Positions 1 through 9,234 of a DNA stretch of 64,000 nt are shown here, piece by piece. Below the pieces are notes generated by a model that saw nothing but the letters and a program-made list of their open reading frames with translations, was not told the DNA's origin and did no database searches. Every line of letters begins with the position of its first letter. The first letter of the stretch is position 1. The stretch is from Mucispirillum schaedleri ASF457. GTDB taxonomy: Bacteria; Chrysiogenota; Deferribacteres; Deferribacterales; Mucispirillaceae. Both the position numbers and the translations under genes were made by a program. The stretch lies in the NCBI RefSeq assembly GCF_000487995.2, contig NZ_CP097562.1, positions 989,001 through 1,053,000 of the forward strand, given 5' to 3'.

Positions 1-1
1 T

Positions 2-1015
2 ATAATATTTTTTAATGGTCTTGGTGATGCTATTGCAAGAAGCTATTCTGTTATCCGTGTTGATGCCCGTATAATTATGCCTGAGCCAACTTATTCTACC
101 CATTTTATGGCAGAAGTGGCACATGCATCATTTCCACCAAACACTTATAAAATGAATCCATATAATAACTGGGAGCCAGATTTAGGAGAGCTGGAAAGGA
201 AAATTAAAAGTGCTCATTCTATCGTTGGTATACTTATTATTAACCCAGATAACCCAACAGGTTATATTTATTCCAAAGAAAAACTACAGGAAATTGTCCG
301 CATTGCAAAAGAACATAATCTTTTCATTGTAGCAGATGAAATATACCATAATATGACATATAATGGTCAAAAAACACCATATTTGTCAGAAGTTATTGGT
401 GATGTGCCGGCAATAAGTATGAATTCTCTTTCAAAGGAAGTGCCTTGGCCCGGAGCAAGATGTGCCTGGATTGAAGTATACAACTATGGCAAAGATGCAG
501 ATTTTGACAAATATATTCAGGCAATCTTTAAACAAAAACAGGCAGAAGTATGCTCTACAACTATGCCGCAGATGGCAATACCAAAACTTATTGAACATAA
601 AGAATATGCTAAATATCTTCAGACAAGAGTTACTCATTATGAAAAACTTGCAGATATTGCATACAATATATTAAAAGATGTGCCATACATTGTAGTAAAC
701 AGAAGCAATGGTGCATTTTATTTAAGCATTGTGTTTAATGAAGCAGTATTAAATAATAAGCAGCATTTAGATATGGAAAATAAAGAAGTCCAGAACTATG
801 TAAACAGGCTTTTAGACAATAATTCAGAGCATGATAAGCGTTTTGCATATAATCTGCTTGGAGCAACAGGAATATGTATAGTTCCGCTTACTTCATTTTT
901 TACAAATCTGCTTGGTTTCCGTATGACTTTGCTTGAAAAAAATACAGAAAAATTTGAAAGAAATGTTAGAATAATAGCACAAAAGATTGTAGAATATGTA
1001 GAATCAGCTAAATAA
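2..1015 (+). CDS. PLP-dependent aminotransferase, class I/II (5' end outside window)
   Basis: The reading frame is open from base 2, ahead of the first ATG at 77, so the gene starts upstream of the window and about 338 codons are visible. It is a fold-type I pyridoxal-phosphate aminotransferase of the aspartate or alanine aminotransferase group. The sequence shows the NPDNPTG substrate-loop motif, then ADEIY (cofactor-ring aspartate and the neighbouring tyrosine), then SLSKEVPWPGARCAW, whose lysine is the expected Schiff-base residue. The C-terminal small domain is intact to the stop. Substrate specificity cannot be read from the sequence; alanine or aspartate transamination is most likely. 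It converges on the outer-membrane gene at 1133 and the two share a bidirectional terminator. Confidence 0.85.
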   Translation: MIFFNGLGDAIARSYSVIRVDARIIMPEPTYSTHFMAEVAHASFPPNTYKMNPYNNWEPDLGELERKIKSAHSIVGILIINPDNPTGYIYSKEKLQEIVRIAKEHNLFIVADEIYHNMTYNGQKTPYLSEVIGDVPAISMNSLSKEVPWPGARCAWIEVYNYGKDADFDKYIQAIFKQKQAEVCSTTMPQMAIPKLIEHKEYAKYLQTRVTHYEKLADIAYNILKDVPYIVVNRSNGAFYLSIVFNEAVLNNKQHLDMENKEVQNYVNRLLDNNSEHDKRFAYNLLGATGICIVPLTSFFTNLLGFRMTLLEKNTEKFERNVRIIAQKIVEYVESAK

Positions 1016-1100
1016 ATATTATAGCTTTTAGATAAATATATAAAAATATTTTAATAATAATATTTAAATTTTAAAAAATTATTAATTTATGTATACTAAA

Positions 1101-1124
1101 AAGCCCCTTTTAAAAAAGGGGCTT
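1101..1124. terminator. Bidirectional Rho-independent terminator
   Basis: An 11-bp perfect stem (AAGCCCCTTTT with AAAAGGGGCTT) closes a 2-nt loop between two convergent genes. A/T-rich tracts form the outer stem on both strands, so it can serve the aminotransferase on the plus strand and the barrel gene ending at 1133 on the minus strand. Confidence 0.8.
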
Positions 1125-1132
1125 AATTGTTT

Positions 1133-2245
1133 CTATCTTTTTGTAACCGGTATTCTGTAAATAAAATTAAGGCTTATAGTCTGGTCAAACCTTGTACCTA
1201 CTTCATTATCTTCTGTTAAGAATACACCATTTATAAATCCAAATGATAAACTTATACCATTATCAAACTGAAATCCTTTTTTAATATTTATACCTGCATA
1301 GAAAGGCATTCTGAAAAATGGGTCACCTTCAACACTGATAAATATATGGTCATGGTTTAAATACCAGCCTGAAACAAATACAAGCGGCTCTATTTCAAAC
1401 CAGTTTTTCACAGGTATTGTGCCACGCATATATAATCCATGTCCAAAAACAGCACCTTCATTATCTCTATCTACAAAATTATATGATGCCATATAAAGTA
1501 TAGTCAGCCATTTACTATTTATCCCAATTCCCCCTACATAATTTTCAGTAATAGCTGGCGTGCCTGCTGGAAGAGGATATTCATGACCGCCGTTATGCCA
1601 GTAGTGGAGTGCAATATAAGGGGTGAATATATCTGAAACAAAATCAAAGCTGTGAATTAAGCCAACATCAAAACGCTCTCTATGCCTTTCTGTATGCAGC
1701 ATCTGCCAGTTCATATAAACTTCACCCTTGCCACCTTTAAACCATTCTACTGATGCACCATATTCATAATATCCATGGGTCATTTTATCCCCATATTTAT
1801 ATGATTCTGTGCTGTCTGGAATAAGAATATTTGTGTTTGTAGAACGCACAACTGGTGTCATATCCATAAGCGGGTCACGGATAGTTGCAGGCAGGTTGTG
1901 GCCGCCTGTAAGTGTGCCAATACGCAGACTTACATCTTTATTTCCAATTCTTGATGTTATAATTGGAAATACACGCACATTATCAGGAAATTCAAAAGTA
2001 AAAGGAAGAAGAAGTGATGCACCTATGCGTAAGTCAATAAATTCATTAAATTTAATATCAAATACTGCTTCTGTAAAATTTTCAAAATAAGTAAGAGTTG
2101 TTCTTGTCTGCTCCCAGTGAGTGTTTTCGCTGTTATAAGCATAAGAGCTTGTATATACTTGAAAATCAACTTCTGGAGCAGCATAGCACATGCCCCCCCC
2201 CAAGCTCAAAATACTCAAAAACAATATTATAAATAACAGTCTCAT
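1133..2245 (-). CDS. Putative outer-membrane beta-barrel protein with poly-G tract in the signal peptide
   Basis: I do not recognise the family. The 370-residue product starts with a hydrophobic signal peptide (MRLLFIILFLSILSL, then GGG, cleavage near CYA-APE). It is rich in alternating polar and aromatic residues with many Tyr, Trp and Gly, and ends IYRIPVTKR; this is typical of an outer-membrane barrel. The ATG at 2245 is supported by an AAGGG Shine-Dalgarno. The gene directly follows the barrel gene at 2261 with a 15-bp gap, so the two are probably co-transcribed. A run of nine G on the coding strand (2193-2201) lies in the signal peptide. With nine G the frame is open; one base more or fewer would abolish the protein, so the gene looks phase-variable and currently ON. 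Confidence 0.7.
   Translation of the reverse strand: MRLLFIILFLSILSLGGGMCYAAPEVDFQVYTSSYAYNSENTHWEQTRTTLTYFENFTEAVFDIKFNEFIDLRIGASLLLPFTFEFPDNVRVFPIITSRIGNKDVSLRIGTLTGGHNLPATIRDPLMDMTPVVRSTNTNILIPDSTESYKYGDKMTHGYYEYGASVEWFKGGKGEVYMNWQMLHTERHRERFDVGLIHSFDFVSDIFTPYIALHYWHNGGHEYPLPAGTPAITENYVGGIGINSKWLTILYMASYNFVDRDNEGAVFGHGLYMRGTIPVKNWFEIEPLVFVSGWYLNHDHIFISVEGDPFFRMPFYAGINIKKGFQFDNGISLSFGFINGVFLTEDNEVGTRFDQTISLNFIYRIPVTKR
2193..2201 (-). repeat. G9 homopolymer tract (coding strand) in signal peptide; in-frame state
   Basis: Nine consecutive C on the plus strand read as G9 in the gene and encode the Leu-Gly-Gly-Gly part of the signal peptide. Tracts of this length are rare in an AT-rich genome. 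They are classical slipped-strand mispairing sites. Confidence 0.75.
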
Positions 2246-2260
2246 TATGTATACCCTTTA

Positions 2261-3457
2261 TTAAAATTTTATTCCACCAGCAATATAATATCTGCCATCA
2301 GTAGAGCCTTGAAAACCAATTGTAAATTCTGATGATGCAGCTTGAAATTTACCATATACTGCATACTCTAAATTGAATACAGTTTTATCACCCCTTACCT
2401 GCACTATTTCTCTTAAAGCAATATTTAACATATAATATTCTATTGCCTGTTCTAATCGCACATAGTGAGCATCTGGTGCAAAAGGTGTAAGGCTGCCTGA
2501 AGCATCAACTGTATGTTTTCCATCATTTGATACACTGTCAAGTGGCACTTCTCTAACATCATTTTGACGCCATGTATATTCTGCAATAGCATTTATCCAT
2601 AGTTTATTATTTAAAAATGGGTATCTAAAAGTAGAAGAAACCTGCACTAAATGGCTTGAAAGTTCATTTGTCCAGCTGGCAGGTGCATTTCTGTTTTCAT
2701 GACCGTATAAAAATCTTAAATCAATATTTGGCAGATTAAATTTTGCTATTAATGATTTAGGGATACCATGCATAAAATCCCCTTGAGAATAAGCTATTTC
2801 ATAATGTTTGCCAATAAAGCCAACTCTAATACCGGGACCATTCATATTCTGCGGAAGCTGCCAGCCTTGAATATCTGTATAAAATGGAGCATTTTCTGAT
2901 AAATCAAGTGTAGTGTCGTAAAAATGGTTCATAAGCATAAATGTATTTGTGCTTAAATCATATACTGCTCTACCCCTTGCAGAAACTAATATTCTGTCAA
3001 AAAGAACAGCTTGAAAACCACCGTCATATAATCCTGCATTACCTTTCACATAGCCATAATCAGACATTGGGTCATGGGTATCAAAATAACCAAAAGCAGT
3101 TACAAACCCTGTAAGCTGCAGCCAGTCGTTATGGTATGTTTGACCAATTGTAAAAAATAAATCACGCATATTAAATGTATTTGCATTAATAGAATATGAA
3201 AAAGTGGATGTTAAATGCACTTCTACAGGGTATTTTTGGAAAAAACTAAGAGAAGTGTTGTCTAAATCAGGCAGCACTCTTTTATAGTCATCTCTAATGT
3301 AATCCGGCTTAATATACTGCGGAAGATTATCATTTTTTTCAGCCTGTCTTGAAATGAAAAAATCATAAGCATTAGGCAGGGAGTATTCTGCAGCATAAGC
3401 AGAAAGCGAAAAAAATATACAGCAGAACAAAATTGCAGACAGTGTTAATCTCTTCAT
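2261..3457 (-). CDS. Putative outer-membrane beta-barrel protein
   Basis: Function unknown. The 398-residue product has a clear signal peptide (MKRLTLSAILFCCIFFSLSAYA, cut before AEYS). A long aromatic, glycine-rich body follows with many alternating strands, ending ...GRYYIAGGIKF; the final phenylalanine is typical of outer-membrane barrels. It is the first gene of a two-gene operon with the barrel at 1133. A Fur-box-like inverted repeat lies about 90-110 bp upstream (3545-3566), so iron-responsive expression is possible but unproven. A porin or a transport channel is the most reasonable guess. Confidence 0.65.
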   Translation of the reverse strand: MKRLTLSAILFCCIFFSLSAYAAEYSLPNAYDFFISRQAEKNDNLPQYIKPDYIRDDYKRVLPDLDNTSLSFFQKYPVEVHLTSTFSYSINANTFNMRDLFFTIGQTYHNDWLQLTGFVTAFGYFDTHDPMSDYGYVKGNAGLYDGGFQAVLFDRILVSARGRAVYDLSTNTFMLMNHFYDTTLDLSENAPFYTDIQGWQLPQNMNGPGIRVGFIGKHYEIAYSQGDFMHGIPKSLIAKFNLPNIDLRFLYGHENRNAPASWTNELSSHLVQVSSTFRYPFLNNKLWINAIAEYTWRQNDVREVPLDSVSNDGKHTVDASGSLTPFAPDAHYVRLEQAIEYYMLNIALREIVQVRGDKTVFNLEYAVYGKFQAASSEFTIGFQGSTDGRYYIAGGIKF

Positions 3458-3544
3458 AAAAACTCCATTATTTTAAACATAGGCTCTCATTATATATATT
3501 AAACAAGTAATGTCAATATATTTTACCATGTATGTAACCCATTT

Positions 3545-3566
3545 TGATAATAATTTTTGATTATCA
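3545..3566 (-). promoter_or_regulatory. Possible Fur-type operator upstream of the barrel operon
   Basis: TGATAAT (3545-3551) and its exact inverse ATTATCA (3560-3566) are separated by 8 nt. The half-sites match the Fur consensus half-site, but the spacing differs from the classical 1-nt arrangement. This may therefore be two overlapping sites or chance in AT-rich DNA. Confidence 0.3.
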
Positions 3567-3582
3567 TTGACATGTAAAGATA

Positions 3583-3726
3583 AAGGGAAGCAGGTTCAGG
3601 ATGAGCTCTCTGAAAGTAAGTAAGTGAGTGAGCATTTACTGCGACCAAGCGTAGTTTTTCAAATTCAAAGACGAATTTTAAAATAAAGGATAAATTAAGA
3701 TACTTCGCCTAAAAGGCTCAGTATGA
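3583..3726 (-). repeat. Diverged copy of the four-hairpin intergenic repeat
   Basis: Read on the minus strand, this begins with the head hairpin (GTCATACTGAGCC, then AGGCGAAGTATC, at 3700-3726). It continues with the linker TTAATTTATCCTTTATT and a second AAATTC/GAATTT hairpin, then decayed remains of the third and fourth hairpins. It is a worn relative of the arrays at 44.8, 53.0 and 63.4 kb. Confidence 0.6.
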
Positions 3727-3820
3727 CATAATCGTAATAGTTATTATCATGAACAAGTTGTTTTATACTTATAGTTATTATGCTGAACTATATTATAGTT
3801 ATTACATTGAACTTATTGAA

Positions 3821-3848
3821 AAATACCTGCTCTTATAAGCAGGTATTT
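3821..3848 (-). terminator. Rho-independent terminator of the peroxidase gene
   Basis: An 11-bp perfect stem (AAATACCTGCT with AGCAGGTATTT) and a 6-nt loop lie 16 bp past the stop codon at 3864. Confidence 0.7.
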
Positions 3849-3863
3849 ATATAATGATTACTA

Positions 3864-5033
3864 TTAGTCAATAGTAAATGTTGGTTTTGGTGTATTAATA
3901 GTAGAAGCAGGAAGAACTGGATATTCCACTTTTGGCATTTCACCAGTAGTAGTTTTTAAGAAAGCTACTATTTGCTCTATTTCTTCATTAGATAATTCAA
4001 TACCTAATTGAGAAGAGCTCATAACTGCAACTGCTTCTCCTAAATCCCATACTAAACCAGAATGGAAATATGGAGCAGTGTATTCAACATTTCTTAAAGT
4101 TGGTGCTTTAAATGCAAATTCATCACCTTCAGCCTCACTGATACCAAAACGACCTTTGTCGCCAGCTAATAATCTTGCTTCTGGAGTTTCTTTTAAACCA
4201 AATGGATAGTAGCCGTCGCTTGTTAAGTTAATACCTGAATGGCATGAAACACATCCATTATCCATATATGCTTTTAAACCTTTTTTCTCAGTTTCATTAA
4301 GAGCATTGCTGTCGCCTCTTAAGAATTGGTCAAATCTAGAGTTTGGTGTAAGTAATGTTGCTTCAAATACTTCAATTGTATTTGCTACATTGTCAAAAGT
4401 AACAGGGTCTGCTTCACCAGGAAATGCAGCTTTAAAAAGCTCTACATAAGCTGGAATACTTTTTAATACTTCTACAACATACGCTGGAGTAGCTGCCATT
4501 TCAACACTTGCTTGAAGTGGACCCTTAGCCTGGTCTTTTAAATCACCTGCTCTGCCATCCCAGAACTGTGCAGTATTATAAACAGAATTTAATACTGTTG
4601 GAGCATTTCTAGGACCTCTCTGCCAGCCATGACCAATAGAAGTTTGTTGATAATCATCACCGCCAAAAGATAAGTTATGACAAGTATTGCAGCTGATTAA
4701 CTGGCTTTTAGAAATACGAGGTTCAAAATAGAGCATTTTACCAAGCTCAAATTTTTCAGGTGTTGGTGTATTGTTTTTTAACAGTTTGTAACCTTCTTCA
4801 ACATTTAAAGGAATAGGCTCAAAATTAGTTCTTGCTTCAATAATAAGCTCGTCTTGAGTTGGTTTTAATTCATCAACTACTGCTGATGGTGCAGGTTCTA
4901 CTGCTTTTGGTGCCTCCACAGCTGTTTGTGGTGCATTTGCAGCTGGTGCAGCTGATATATTTTCACTTTTTTTACAGCCTGTAATTGCTGCTGCAAAAAT
5001 CATGACTGATATTAAAAGATAAACTTTTTTCAT
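3864..5033 (-). CDS. ccp: Di-haem cytochrome c peroxidase, lipoprotein
   Basis: A periplasmic or outer-face enzyme of the CcpA/MauG family that reduces hydrogen peroxide to water with electrons from c-type cytochromes. The signal peptide ends in a lipobox (ITG-C, Cys20), so the protein is predicted to be lipid-anchored. A flexible Ala/Pro/Lys-rich linker spans about residues 25-60. The two CXXCH haem sites are at residues 115-119 (CNTCH) and 261-265 (CVSCH), the spacing usual for this family, and length (389) is also typical. It is a single gene with its own terminator. Rubrerythrin and PerR lie next to it, so this stretch looks like a peroxide-defence cluster. Confidence 0.9.
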   Translation of the reverse strand: MKKVYLLISVMIFAAAITGCKKSENISAAPAANAPQTAVEAPKAVEPAPSAVVDELKPTQDELIIEARTNFEPIPLNVEEGYKLLKNNTPTPEKFELGKMLYFEPRISKSQLISCNTCHNLSFGGDDYQQTSIGHGWQRGPRNAPTVLNSVYNTAQFWDGRAGDLKDQAKGPLQASVEMAATPAYVVEVLKSIPAYVELFKAAFPGEADPVTFDNVANTIEVFEATLLTPNSRFDQFLRGDSNALNETEKKGLKAYMDNGCVSCHSGINLTSDGYYPFGLKETPEARLLAGDKGRFGISEAEGDEFAFKAPTLRNVEYTAPYFHSGLVWDLGEAVAVMSSSQLGIELSNEEIEQIVAFLKTTTGEMPKVEYPVLPASTINTPKPTFTID

Positions 5034-5114
5034 ATAATTCCCCTTATTTTATATTTATGGTTAACCCATACTACACAATTTATACTGTAAAAATTTTTTA
5101 TTTTCTAAAAATAT

Positions 5115-5146
5115 AAATTGAGCTGCTTTTTACAGCAGCTCAATTT
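5115..5146 (-). terminator. Rho-independent terminator of the rbr-perR operon
   Basis: A 13-bp perfect stem (AAATTGAGCTGCT with AGCAGCTCAATTT) with a 6-nt loop lies just past the rubrerythrin stop at 5158 on the minus strand. Confidence 0.8.
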
Positions 5147-5157
5147 ATTATTAACTA

Positions 5158-5697
5158 TTAATAGTTTTCTGCTTTAACTTGAAAAAATGCTTTTGGATGT
5201 TCGCATACTGGGCAAACTTCTAAAGCTGCTTCACCAAAGTGTAAGTGTCCGCAGTTAGCACACTGCCATACAACTTTTTCTGCTTTTTTAAATACTTTTT
5301 GCTCTTTTACATTTTCAAGAAGTTTTAAATATCTTGCTTCGTGTTCTTTTTCTATTTTACCAACTTCTTCAAAAAGATAAGCAATTTTAGCAAAGCCTTC
5401 TTCTTTTGCAGTTGCAGCAAAGCCAGCATACATATCAGTCCATTCATAGTGTTCGCCAGCAGCAGCATCTTTTAAGTTAACATCTGTAGAAGGTATTTGA
5501 CCATCATGAAGAAGTTTAAACCATATTTTAGCATGTTCTTTTTCATTATTTGCAGTTTCTGTAAAAATATCTGCAATTTGGTTATAACCTTCAGCTTTTG
5601 CTTTGCTTGCGTAATATGTATATTTATTACGGGCTTGTGATTCACCTGCAAATGCAGTCATAAGATTTTGTTCAGTTTTAGAACCTTTTAATTCCAT
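5158..5697 (-). CDS. rbr: Rubrerythrin
   Basis: A cytoplasmic non-haem di-iron peroxidase that detoxifies hydrogen peroxide in anaerobes. The N-terminal ferritin-like four-helix domain carries the usual E-x6-Y and E-x2-H patterns ([33 protein letters not shown]). The C-terminal rubredoxin-like domain binds iron through CANC and CPVC, 12 residues apart. Length (179) is standard. It lies 17 bp downstream of the perR gene on the same strand, so PerR probably controls its own operon. Confidence 0.95.
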   Translation of the reverse strand: MELKGSKTEQNLMTAFAGESQARNKYTYYASKAKAEGYNQIADIFTETANNEKEHAKIWFKLLHDGQIPSTDVNLKDAAAGEHYEWTDMYAGFAATAKEEGFAKIAYLFEEVGKIEKEHEARYLKLLENVKEQKVFKKAEKVVWQCANCGHLHFGEAALEVCPVCEHPKAFFQVKAENY

Positions 5698-5714
5698 ATT
5701 TTACTCCTTTATCC

Positions 5715-6098
5715 CTAATTTTTGCACATGGGACATATTGTTTTAAATATTATTTCATGACCTGTAATATCAAGTCCTGTTTTCTCAGCAACCAGACTGT
5801 CAATATCAAACATCTCATTTATGTGAATATCATATATTGTGACACATTTTTCACATACTGCATGATAATGTTCTTCAATAACTCCATCAAATCTGTCTGG
5901 CTGATTTGGTATTGAAAGCCTGTTTATCTCACCATTATCAGATAACTGCTGTAAATTTCTATATACTGTTCCCAAACTAAGCTGTGGGTTATCTTTTTTC
6001 AAGTAATTGTAAACAAACTCTGCTGTAGGATGCACTTTATTTTCTATTACTGTTTTGTAGATAAGCTCACGCTGGCGGGAATACTTTGAAATTGCCAT
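5715..6098 (-). CDS. perR: Fur-family peroxide-responsive repressor (PerR type)
   Basis: A metal-dependent winged-helix repressor. The N-terminal DNA-binding domain has the SLGTVYRNLQQL recognition helix. The regulatory metal residues of Bacillus PerR all have counterparts: His23 (HPTAE), Asp71 (RFDG), His77 and His79 (EHYH) and Asp90. The structural zinc pairs are CEKC and C-terminal CPMC. An aspartate at the D85-equivalent position favours PerR over Fur or Zur. A GGAGG site precedes the ATG. The gene is first in an operon with rubrerythrin, the classical PerR target, supporting the assignment. Confidence 0.85.
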   Translation of the reverse strand: MAISKYSRQRELIYKTVIENKVHPTAEFVYNYLKKDNPQLSLGTVYRNLQQLSDNGEINRLSIPNQPDRFDGVIEEHYHAVCEKCVTIYDIHINEMFDIDSLVAEKTGLDITGHEIIFKTICPMCKN

Positions 6099-6653
6099 AT
6101 TACCTCCAGAGATATGTTTGTATTTACTTTTCAGCCACCATATAATTTAATGCATGTAGCACAGCACTATTTTATATCAATATTAGTAATTATTCTTATT
6201 ACTATATTTTTTATATATTGTCAAATATTTTCTATATTATTTTTAAATTTTGTAAAATCTAAAAACGAATTTACCCTAAAATTTTATATTACAGTCTTCC
6301 ATTTCAAGCCTTATTTTAAAGATGAATATCTAAATTATATGTATTAACATATCGCATAATAACTTTAAATTATCTTATTTTGTTATATACTTTGCCATTC
6401 AGGCTCAATATAACATAACAGAAGTATTTATATTTTAAATCATCCTTTATAATTGTCTATTATTATCAGAAGCAAAAATCTGCATAATAAGTTACAATTA
6501 AAATTGCAGACTTTTTTAACATAAACTAATATAAGAAAAAACATATATGGAAATAGCAAAATAATAAATGCTGCTGAAAAAATAATTCAGTAATATAATA
6601 TATACTTTTCCTGCTTATTATTTAAATATATAATTTTCTTAAATAAAATTACT
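6099..6653. other. Intergenic region with decayed repeat copies
   Basis: No convincing gene. A reading frame of 77 codons at 6114 has an AT-rich, low-complexity translation. It runs through a degenerate copy of the repeat end (about 6255-6345, shared wording with 14500-14575). A second worn head hairpin lies near 6388-6416. The promoters of perR and perhaps of the ABC operon terminator should lie here, but none is convincing by eye. Confidence 0.5.
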
Positions 6654-7382
6654 TTATTTATTTAATACTTTGTCTAAAAATTCTTTTGCTCGCTCACTTT
6701 TTGGATTTTCAAAAAAAGTTTTAGGGTCAGTATCTTCTACTATTTTGCCGCCATCCATAAAGAGAAGCCTGTTTGCAACATTTTTTGCAAATCCCATTTC
6801 ATGAGTAACTATAAGCATTGTCATACCTTCTTGTGCTAATTCTTTCATAACATCAAGCACTTCTTTAATCATCTCTGGGTCAAGAGCACTTGTTGGCTCA
6901 TCAAAAAGTATAACTTCAGGTTCCATAGCAAGAGCTCTGGCTATGGCTATACGCTGTTTCTGACCGCCAGAAAGTTTGTTTGGATATACACCTGCCTTTT
7001 CTTCAAGCCCTACTTTTTTCAGCAGTTTTTCTGCTGCTTCTACTGCTTTTGCTGTTGGTATTTTTTTTACAAGAGTAGGTGCCAGAGTAATATTTTCAAT
7101 AACTTTTTTATGGGGGAAAAGATTAAAATGCTGAAATACCATTCCCACTTTCTGCCTTACAGCATTTATATTACACTCTGGCATCATTATATCTTCATCA
7201 TCAATAAAAACATGACCAACAGTTGGCTCTTCAAGTTTATTTATACAGTGCAGAAGTGTAGACTTGCCGCTGCCTGATGGTCCAATTATTGCAATAATAT
7301 CTCCTTGATTTACCTGCAAATCAATACCTTTTAATACATGCAAATCACCAAAACTTTTATGAAGGTTACTTATTTTAATCAC
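6654..7382 (-). CDS. Polar amino-acid ABC transporter ATP-binding protein (GlnQ type)
   Basis: The cytoplasmic ATPase that drives amino-acid uptake. Visible motifs are Walker [10 protein letters not shown] (residues 34-42), Q-loop [10 protein letters not shown], signature LSGGQKQR, Walker [13 protein letters not shown] and switch histidine VTHEM. Length (242) is standard for the GlnQ/HisP/ArtP family. It overlaps the permease gene by 8 bp, so the two are translationally coupled. No substrate-binding protein lies beside it; that partner must be encoded elsewhere. Confidence 0.92.
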   Translation of the reverse strand: MIKISNLHKSFGDLHVLKGIDLQVNQGDIIAIIGPSGSGKSTLLHCINKLEEPTVGHVFIDDEDIMMPECNINAVRQKVGMVFQHFNLFPHKKVIENITLAPTLVKKIPTAKAVEAAEKLLKKVGLEEKAGVYPNKLSGGQKQRIAIARALAMEPEVILFDEPTSALDPEMIKEVLDVMKELAQEGMTMLIVTHEMGFAKNVANRLLFMDGGKIVEDTDPKTFFENPKSERAKEFLDKVLNK

Positions 7383-8103
7383 TTTCTCTTAACCTCTTTT
7401 CTATTTTACGCATAAAGTATGTAAATATAGTTGTCAATGCAAGGTAAATTAAAGCCACCACAATCCACGGCTCTGCTGCTCTATATGTAACTGATGCTAT
7501 GCTTTTTGCTCCAAAAGTTAAATCTACGCCACCTATCATACTGACAACAGATGTTTCTTTTAAAAGAACTATAAACTCGCTGACAAGTGCAGGCATAATC
7601 TTTTTCACTGCCTGCGGTATAACTACCACTCTCATAGAAAGCCTGTATGACATACCCAGTGCCCTTGCTGCCTCCATCTGACCTTTATCAAGACCCTGAA
7701 TACCGGCTCTTATTATTTCAGCCACATAAGCTGCTGAATTTAAACCAAATGCAAGGCTTGCTGTAACAAATACTGGAGTATCTGCCAGTCTGCCTACAAA
7801 TATTACATAAGCAAGTATAAAAAGCTGCACAACAGTTGGAGTGCCTCTTATAACAGTAATATAAAAAAGTGCTATCTTTGGAACAGGATTAAATTGTTTT
7901 AAAAAAGCAAATTTTTTAGATTTTATATTTTTAAAAGGTCTTAAATCTGCAATCATCATAATAGATAAAAGCATACCTAAAAGAATACCAATAACAGCCG
8001 CAGTAAATGTTACACCCAGTGTAAAAATTAAGCCGTTTACTAAAAGCATATATCTATCATCAACAATAAATAAATTGTAAAGCAGATTTAAATATTTTTC
8101 CAT
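7375..8103 (-). CDS. Polar amino-acid ABC transporter permease (GlnP/HisM type)
   Basis: An inner-membrane permease with about five hydrophobic segments. It carries the EAA loop that docks the ATPase ([30 protein letters not shown]). Length 242 fits the HEQRo family (histidine/glutamate/glutamine/arginine/opine permeases). It is first in a two-gene operon with the ATPase. The transporter may work as a permease homodimer, since no second permease is present. Substrate cannot be told from sequence. Confidence 0.9.
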   Translation of the reverse strand: MEKYLNLLYNLFIVDDRYMLLVNGLIFTLGVTFTAAVIGILLGMLLSIMMIADLRPFKNIKSKKFAFLKQFNPVPKIALFYITVIRGTPTVVQLFILAYVIFVGRLADTPVFVTASLAFGLNSAAYVAEIIRAGIQGLDKGQMEAARALGMSYRLSMRVVVIPQAVKKIMPALVSEFIVLLKETSVVSMIGGVDLTFGAKSIASVTYRAAEPWIVVALIYLALTTIFTYFMRKIEKRLRESD

Positions 8104-8182
8104 TATTCACCTTATTAAAAATAATTAAACTGTATTATAGTAATTATTTCAAAAAAAGCAAAATAATTATTTGAAAAAATAA

Positions 8183-8878
8183 TTATTTTTTTATCATTAC
8201 CACACTCATAAAAAATTCTTCTGTATTATAAGGAAATTCTTTCATTAAATCATATATTTTCTGTTTTTCTGTATATGCATTAAATACTGCATAAGCAGTA
8301 GAAGGCTTGTTTATACATTTATCTAAATATTCTTTCAAAACTTTTCCATTATCTGATATTTTCATTATTATTACTGCTGCAAAAGATTCAAGTATATTTT
8401 CAATTTCCTTGTAATCTTCTGGATTTGGAATAATGGCTGCTTTATCTTTCCAGTCTACAATAGAATTGCCTGTTAATGATGCTGGTGCAAAAAAAGAAGA
8501 TATACCTGTTACAGCCTTTAATACTACATTATGTTTTGCAAGCTCCTTATATATATCTGGAAATGATGAATATATAGTCATATCGCCCATTGTAACATAG
8601 CTTACTTTCATACCTTTTTCTAAATATTTAACTGTTTCAACTGCAAAGTGTTTAATATGAGCCTGCCTGTCGTTTTTATTTTCAGGATATTCATAAAATT
8701 TAAGTTTGCTGCCACAATTAATATTATCAAGCAGTTTTTTCACTTCATCATATCCGTTAAATACTTTGCCTCCGCTTAAAAATATTATATCGCTTTCTTC
8801 CAGCACCTTTTTTGCTTTTAATGTTATCATCTCATAATCGCCAGGACCAAGCCCGACTGCATATATCACTCTTTCCAT
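8183..8878 (-). CDS. cbiL: Tetrapyrrole methylase, probable cobalt-factor II / precorrin-2 C20-methyltransferase
   Basis: An S-adenosylmethionine-dependent methyltransferase of the corrin branch of tetrapyrrole synthesis. The N-terminal GLGPGD (about residues 9-14) and the central VTMGDMTIYSSF (the CbiL/CobI version of the GDP-motif loop) are diagnostic, as is TGISSFFAPAS. Length 231 is normal. It stands alone here without other cobalamin genes. It may complement a pathway located elsewhere, or be a divergent family member. The B12-radical SAM protein at 38440 shows that cobalamin is likely used by this organism. Confidence 0.75.
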   Translation of the reverse strand: MERVIYAVGLGPGDYEMITLKAKKVLEESDIIFLSGGKVFNGYDEVKKLLDNINCGSKLKFYEYPENKNDRQAHIKHFAVETVKYLEKGMKVSYVTMGDMTIYSSFPDIYKELAKHNVVLKAVTGISSFFAPASLTGNSIVDWKDKAAIIPNPEDYKEIENILESFAAVIIMKISDNGKVLKEYLDKCINKPSTAYAVFNAYTEKQKIYDLMKEFPYNTEEFFMSVVMIKK

Positions 8879-9187
8879 AAATTCTCCCTGTGTTTCTGCA
8901 TTACTACTTTTTTGTTAGTGAAATATTATACTGATTAAATTTGTATTATTGCTGGTAAACATTTTATACACTTAATCATTTAGATTTTTCTCCTTCAAAA
9001 TCAGGCTCAAAATTACTTATATGATAAAACTTTAAATATATTAAAGGTATAGATATATAAGGCATTAATGGGATGTTATAAAAAAAGGGAATAGCATACT
9101 TATTTTATTATTGACTTTTTCTGTGACACATATTATATAATTTGTAGCACAAAAATATTCTACTTTTGATATATACCCCTTTTTATT
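8879..9187. other. Intergenic region with a worn head-hairpin repeat
   Basis: No gene. A degenerate copy of the TTTTGAGCC...AAAAATCT hairpin element lies on the minus strand at about 8978-9020. The rest is AT-rich and without clear signals. Confidence 0.45.
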
Positions 9188-9221
9188 AAAAATCCCTTTT
9201 GTAAAAACAAAAGGGATTTTT
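9188..9221 (-). terminator. Rho-independent terminator
   Basis: A 15-bp perfect stem (AAAAATCCCTTTTGT with ACAAAAGGGATTTTT) with a 4-nt AAAA loop lies 14 bp past the stop at 9235. Confidence 0.85.
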
Positions 9222-9234
9222 ATATTATTACATA

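Noticed and set aside
6114-6347. 77-codon ORF
   Set aside because: AT-rich low-complexity translation, weak start, and it overlaps a degenerate repeat copy.
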